The notes under the pieces: model-generated
Told to the model about the DNA's origin: nothing
Database searches by the model: none
Seen by the model: only the letters and a program-made list of their open reading frames with translations
Program-made: the position numbers and the translations under genes
Part shown: piece after piece, positions 47,642 to 64,000 of the stretch
Position numbering within the stretch: the first letter of the stretch is position 1
Layout of the letters: the number at the start of each line of letters is the position of its first letter
From: Phoronis australis
Taxonomy: Eukaryota; Phoronida; Phoronidae
Assembly (NCBI GenBank): GCA_002633005.1
Contig: NMRA01000305.1
Location: 62,001-126,000, forward strand
Reading direction: 5' to 3'
Length of the DNA stretch: 64,000 nt

Positions 47642-47715
47642 TTAGACGGAGATCACCGTCTCTAGCTGACCAGTAAAGACGGTGACAACCGTCTCTGGCT
47701 GGCCAGTAGAGATGT
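47642..47715. repeat. ~35 bp tandem pair with internal palindromes
   Basis: GACGGAGATCACCGTCTCTA and GACGGTGACAACCGTCTCTG are each followed by GCTG(A/G)CCAGTA. Confidence 0.8.
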
Positions 47716-47719
47716 TGTA

Positions 47720-47940
47720 GCTCCTACGCCGGAAGCTTTTTGGCAAATTATTCATCACACTGACTAAAACATCAACGTCACGTTGTTATAAATACCTTTT
47801 GTGCATGGAAGGACACCTTAGGAGGCCATCGATGTCTTTAATTCCTTCCAACTCCAGCAAATACTCCCATAATCAAACTTTTTCTTCAAGCAGTCCCTTG
47901 TTCACTTCCCAAAATTGGAAACTGGCCATTTTTAACATAA
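47720..47940 (+). repeat. Dispersed repeat, copy 1 of 3
   Basis: Shared blocks are GACTAAAACATCAACGTCAC, TTTAATTCCTTCCAACTC and CAAACTTTTTCTTCAAGCAG. It forms an inverted pair with 48105-48350. A third copy lies at 49335-49520. Confidence 0.8.
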
Positions 47941-48104
47941 GGGACAGATCCAGGACTTTGAGTTAGGGGGGCCAGGGCAGAGTATTAGCCAGGATTTTGT
48001 CCAAATCGAATATGGAGAATTTTAGGGGGGTCATGGCCACCCCTTAAATCCACCGCTGAACACTGCTCGCAGTAGGTGGTATGACATCATATCCCCAGGC
48101 GAGC

Positions 48105-48350
48105 AGTGTAAAAATGACCAGTTACCCATTTTGGGAACTGAACGTGGGACTGCTAGAAGAAAAAGTTTGATAACAGGGGTATTTGACTTGTTGGAGTTGG
48201 AAGCAATTAAAGACATCGACGGCCTCTGGCTAGCCTAAGGTGTCCCTCGGCCTCTATGCAAAAAAGGTATTTAGAACAACATGACTTTGATGTTTTAGTC
48301 AGTGTAAGGCATATTTTGCTGAAAAGCTTCTGGCGTATGAAGCCGCTATA
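48105..48350 (-). repeat. Dispersed repeat, copy 2 of 3 (inverted)
   Basis: Reverse complement of 47720-47940 with moderate divergence. About 165 bp separate the two copies, so the pair could form a long imperfect hairpin in the NEDD1-MBD4 intergenic region. Confidence 0.8.
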
Positions 48351-48410
48351 GGAGGTCCACCCTGTCTATTCCATTGCCATTGCCTTGCCTTTGGGCTTGG
48401 CTTGGGCCAG

Positions 48411-48446
48411 CTAGAGTCAGAGTCAGACTCGGACTCGGAGTCAGAG
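48411..48446. repeat. GACTCG/GAGTCA-type microsatellite
   Basis: Alternating AGAGTCAGAGTCAGACTCGG units, about six, within the intergenic region. Confidence 0.75.
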
Positions 48447-48899
48447 ACCGGTGGCGGTGGTCAATGTCGTCAATGACATAAAAAAGTTGCGGAAACGAAA
48501 GTTCCGCTGACAATACGGAATCCCATTGAATGACTAACGTACTGAAAAGGCACAAAGAGCAAATCGGCTCACAATTCCGTGACATCTATTGATTTTTTCT
48601 TAGGAAACATCATTGCACCACACATTCCATTAACGAGATCGAGATAGAATTTATCCGCCACAAAACATAAGATTCAGAACGAGGCTAATAATGTTACTTA
48701 GCAATACACCTATTACTAATTATTCCTAATAATGTGTCATAAAAAATGTATCAAAGATTGAATCGTAATTTTAGGGGCATTAATTGTTTCTAAAAATTAC
48801 ACTATTTCGATTATCAGTCCAAATAATTCGCTTTGAGTAAATATTTTAGCAATCGAGCCTGTATTGACCTAAATGACTATTACAAATGTACAAATCAAG

Positions 48900-61475
<12,576 letters not shown>

Positions 61476-61504
61476 AGGCTTGCCACATTGCTCATTATTG
61501 GTAC

Positions 61505-61610
61505 CCAGGGTGTGGGTTTGATAAATACTTGCAGGCGGTCTGGTACCCATTGTACCAGACGTGCGCAGGCTGCGCATGTGGGTCCATTGCACTGATCAAC
61601 ACAGTCTCTT
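61505..61610 (-). mobile_element. SINE tail fragment
   Basis: ATACTTGCAGGCGGTCTGGT, CAGACGTGCGCAGGCTG and CCATTGCACTGATCA match the tail part of the SINE at 11500-11715 in the same orientation. The tRNA-like head is missing. It starts 30 bp after the MBD4 stop codon, so it is probably in the 3' untranslated region. Confidence 0.7.
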
Positions 61611-62234
61611 ATATTCAAAGATGTGTTCTCATTTACTGTGATTTTTAGCAGAGACAATGTAAAAATACCATTGGGTCGATTTTTGGCTGGAGAATCTTAT
61701 GTTATATAGAGCATGTTTTTGTCAGTAGATTCCACGAATGGGTTTTATTACTTGAGGCGCTTGTTTCCAGGTGTGCTTACCCGCTAGGAGATTAAATTTG
61801 AATTTGTAAGATTTTTATACTTTAGTATGGTATGGTATGGTATTGTAATACATTGCATTCCTTTATATTAAAGGACATTGTATTGCCTGGAGTTGCATTG
61901 TGAACCAGTTTTCAAAGTGGCAAGGTCACTATTTTTATGAAAAATGTCTTTTTCGAAATGTTTTATTGTTATATTTGATTGTTAGAAAGTGGAGGGAAGA
62001 CATAGAGACTGAAGAGTGTCTTAACCACATTTGGTAAGAATTCATACAATAAGCCATTTTTTAGCATTTTTACGCTTCATATTACAAATAGTTAATGTTT
62101 CTCTGGATAGTACGCAATGTTGCAGAACAGTATAATTTTATTTTATTTTATTTTATCCAAAAGTTCAACAAGAGTTAACAAGAGGACAGTTTTACTTGTG
62201 TAACAATTTTGGCCATCAGTTTTGTTCGAATTTC

Positions 62235-62727
62235 AGGAAAGTTTACTTGTATAATGAAGTAAGGTACTATACTGTCTGACATTTCAGGAAAGTTTACTTG
62301 TATAATGAAGTAAGGTACTATAATGTCTGACATTTCAGGAAAGTTTACTCGTATAATGAAGTAAGGTACTATACTTTCTGACATTTCAGGAAAGTTTATT
62401 TGTTTTAAGAAGTAAGGTACTATACTGTCTGACATTTCAGGAAAGTTTATTTGTATAAAGAAGTAAGGTACTATACTGTCTGACATTTCAGGAAAGTTTA
62501 TTTGTATAAAGAAGTAAAAGGTACTATACTGTCTGACATTTCAGGAAAGAAGTAAGGTACTATACTGTCTGACATTGCAGGAAAGTTTATTTGTATAAAG
62601 AAGTAAGGTACTATACTGTCTGACATTTCAGGAAAGTTTATTTGTATAAAGAAGTAAGGTACTATACTGTCTGACATTTCAGGAAAGTTTACTTGTATAA
62701 TGAAGTAAGGTACTATACTGTCTGACA
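62235..62727. repeat. 51 bp minisatellite, 10 units
   Basis: The unit starts AGGAAAGTTTACTTGTATAA and continues GAAGTAAGGTACTATACTGT CTGACATTTC. Nine units are full length (one has +2 bp) and one is 36 bp. Because 51 is a multiple of three, the minus strand is open in two stretches, with the peptide MSDSIVPYFIIQVNFPE repeated; this is explained by the repeat. There are no unique spacers, so it is not CRISPR. Confidence 0.95.
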
Positions 62728-62769
62728 ATTCTTTGCTATTTTCTTCTTGTACAATACAGTATGTACTTA

Positions 62770-63140
62770 AAATGGAACTTGCACGCGAACTCCTTATGTG
62801 ATTGCTTGGTCAAATTAGTTAAGAACACAACTGATAGAGACAATGTGAATATGAAGTTCGTTAAAATTTTCAAAATGTTTTCGTGTCGAATATGATCTGC
62901 AGTAAATCACTGAACCGTGTCCAGTAAGTATCGTGACGTGGTGTTGAGGAATAACGCTGCGTGATGCTGGGTATGTTACGTCATTATTGCGAAGGTCACC
63001 TATTTGCAGATTATTTTTTTTTGTTTTCATATTTACAAGTTGTCAGTGATTACAACTGCAGCTTCTTTAATGTAGATGATGTTCAAATAGCATTGTCATT
63101 TAGTTCTTGCTGTACATTAGTATAGTTAGGAGCATTCACT
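62770..63140 (+). repeat. Long dispersed repeat, copy 2 of 2
   Basis: Counterpart of 38168-38560 with moderate divergence; see that copy for shared blocks. It starts about 40 bp after the 51 bp minisatellite. Confidence 0.85.
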
Positions 63141-64000
63141 GTCACATATTTAATGTTATGCAGGACCTTATCCACAAGTCTTTGCATTTAACAAAATATT
63201 CAGACACAACACAGGAAAAGTATTTATTTTCTGAAAATAGAAAGTCAACGAATTTGATTTTTGACTGTTTAGTAAACTGTTGTTAATCGGATCACATGAC
63301 CGTGTCTTTTTAGTAAAATTTTAGCAAAGAAAAGAATGGTACATTGATATCAAAACAACGGTGTCAATCACGTGAGTGTCGATCACGTGATCAAATTTTA
63401 TTTGATATGAATGTTATTTGAAAGTGAAACAGCGTGAGGCTGAATAGAGATAGGGATCATTTATTATTTTCTCGACTTGCAAGATGTAGTGCTAAACGTA
63501 CAAAAAAATAATTGACACAACATCAGTCTTTTCTGACATACGGTGCTCGGAAGTTTGCCAAATTTAGCCATTTTATGGGGTCCTACATAACCTTTTATGA
63601 TCTCTGAGTAAGTTTCATTGTCACTAGCTCATAGGCTTTGGGTAGTTAGTATTGAGCGCCTCCTAGTGTTGATTTTGTTTTTCAAGAGAATAAAATGATG
63701 TTTTATAACATTAGGTGACCTAAATTAAATTTTATTTTTTGACAGAAGTTCGAGATTTATTTTTGCTTGATAATCCCAGTTGCAAATCAATTGAGACTGA
63801 CTTAAACCATTGATTTTTTTGACTGCCGGAAAAAAAACTTTTTATGAAACCTTCAATTACATGCTATGAACATTCCCACTAAATAAAATTGGTTCTAACC
63901 CTGGTGTTTAAGGTAACAGGCGGGGTATGGAAAATTGAACTAGACCGTATTTATCCACCTTGGCTGAGACGCGCTCGGCTCATGCTCAAAGGGATGCCGC

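Larger units (their letters stand above)
46826..48899. promoter_or_regulatory. Divergent intergenic region between NEDD1 and MBD4
   Basis: The two start codons are head to head and about 2.07 kb apart, so both promoters (and probably a NEDD1 5' untranslated exon) lie here. No CpG island or TATA box stands out. It carries a 35 bp tandem pair, two copies of a dispersed repeat in inverted orientation, and a GACTCG-type microsatellite. Confidence 0.6.
61476..64000. other. Region 3' of MBD4
   Basis: No further gene was seen. It contains a SINE tail right after the stop codon, a 51 bp minisatellite, and a long dispersed repeat. No AATAAA was found close downstream of the MBD4 stop, so the transcript end is not placed. 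The palindrome GATCACGTGATC lies near 63380. Confidence 0.5.

Noticed and set aside
62175-62728. Minus-strand frames encoding a 17-residue repeat protein
   Set aside because: Explained by a 51 bp minisatellite with a period divisible by three; one unit with +2 bp and one short unit break the frame.

Overview
The window is nuclear DNA from an invertebrate animal. Evidence: two multi-exon genes with GT-AG introns, both with clear animal orthologues (NEDD1 and MBD4); AT-rich introns full of short repeats; an LTR retrotransposon, tRNA-type SINE copies, LINE tails and several families of foldback elements; no operons. The species cannot be fixed from the sequence. A non-vertebrate deuterostome or a lophotrochozoan would both fit.

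Layout. 1-17.9 kb is gene-poor. It holds two unrecognised exon-like open segments on the minus strand (1178-1346 and 10407-10508), three SINE copies, two MITE-like foldbacks and a 125-base assembly gap (15945-16069). 17944-23156 is a complete, apparently young Ty3/gypsy-class retrotransposon: two identical 138 bp LTRs around one uninterrupted 1595-codon gag-pol frame. 24912-29647 is an array of three TIR elements joined end to end, each pair sharing one TTAA. They carry decayed THAP zinc-finger coding segments and look like the Kolobok class of DNA transposon. A single N at 27435 sits exactly at the border of a 1.5 kb direct duplication inside this array.

32063-46825 is NEDD1 on the minus strand. 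Ten coding exons were read with matching splice phases (542 aa): an N-terminal WD40 propeller, a low-complexity middle with two coding minisatellites, and the C-terminal helical gamma-tubulin-binding tail. 48900-61475 is MBD4 on the plus strand: eight coding exons (602 aa) with an N-terminal methyl-CpG-binding domain, a long Lys/Ser-rich linker and the C-terminal HhH-GPD mismatch glycosylase. The two genes are head to head, with about 2.1 kb between start codons. NEDD1 acts in spindle and centrosome microtubule nucleation. MBD4 repairs T:G mismatches from deaminated methyl-CpG. No functional link between them is implied beyond a possibly shared upstream region.

The introns and flanks hold most of the other structure: a Harbinger-like MITE with TAA target duplication, a four-copy palindromic foldback family, paired long dispersed repeats, and several minisatellites. 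Among the minisatellites is a 10-copy 51 bp array just downstream of MBD4 in which every unit carries a consensus-like 3' splice site.
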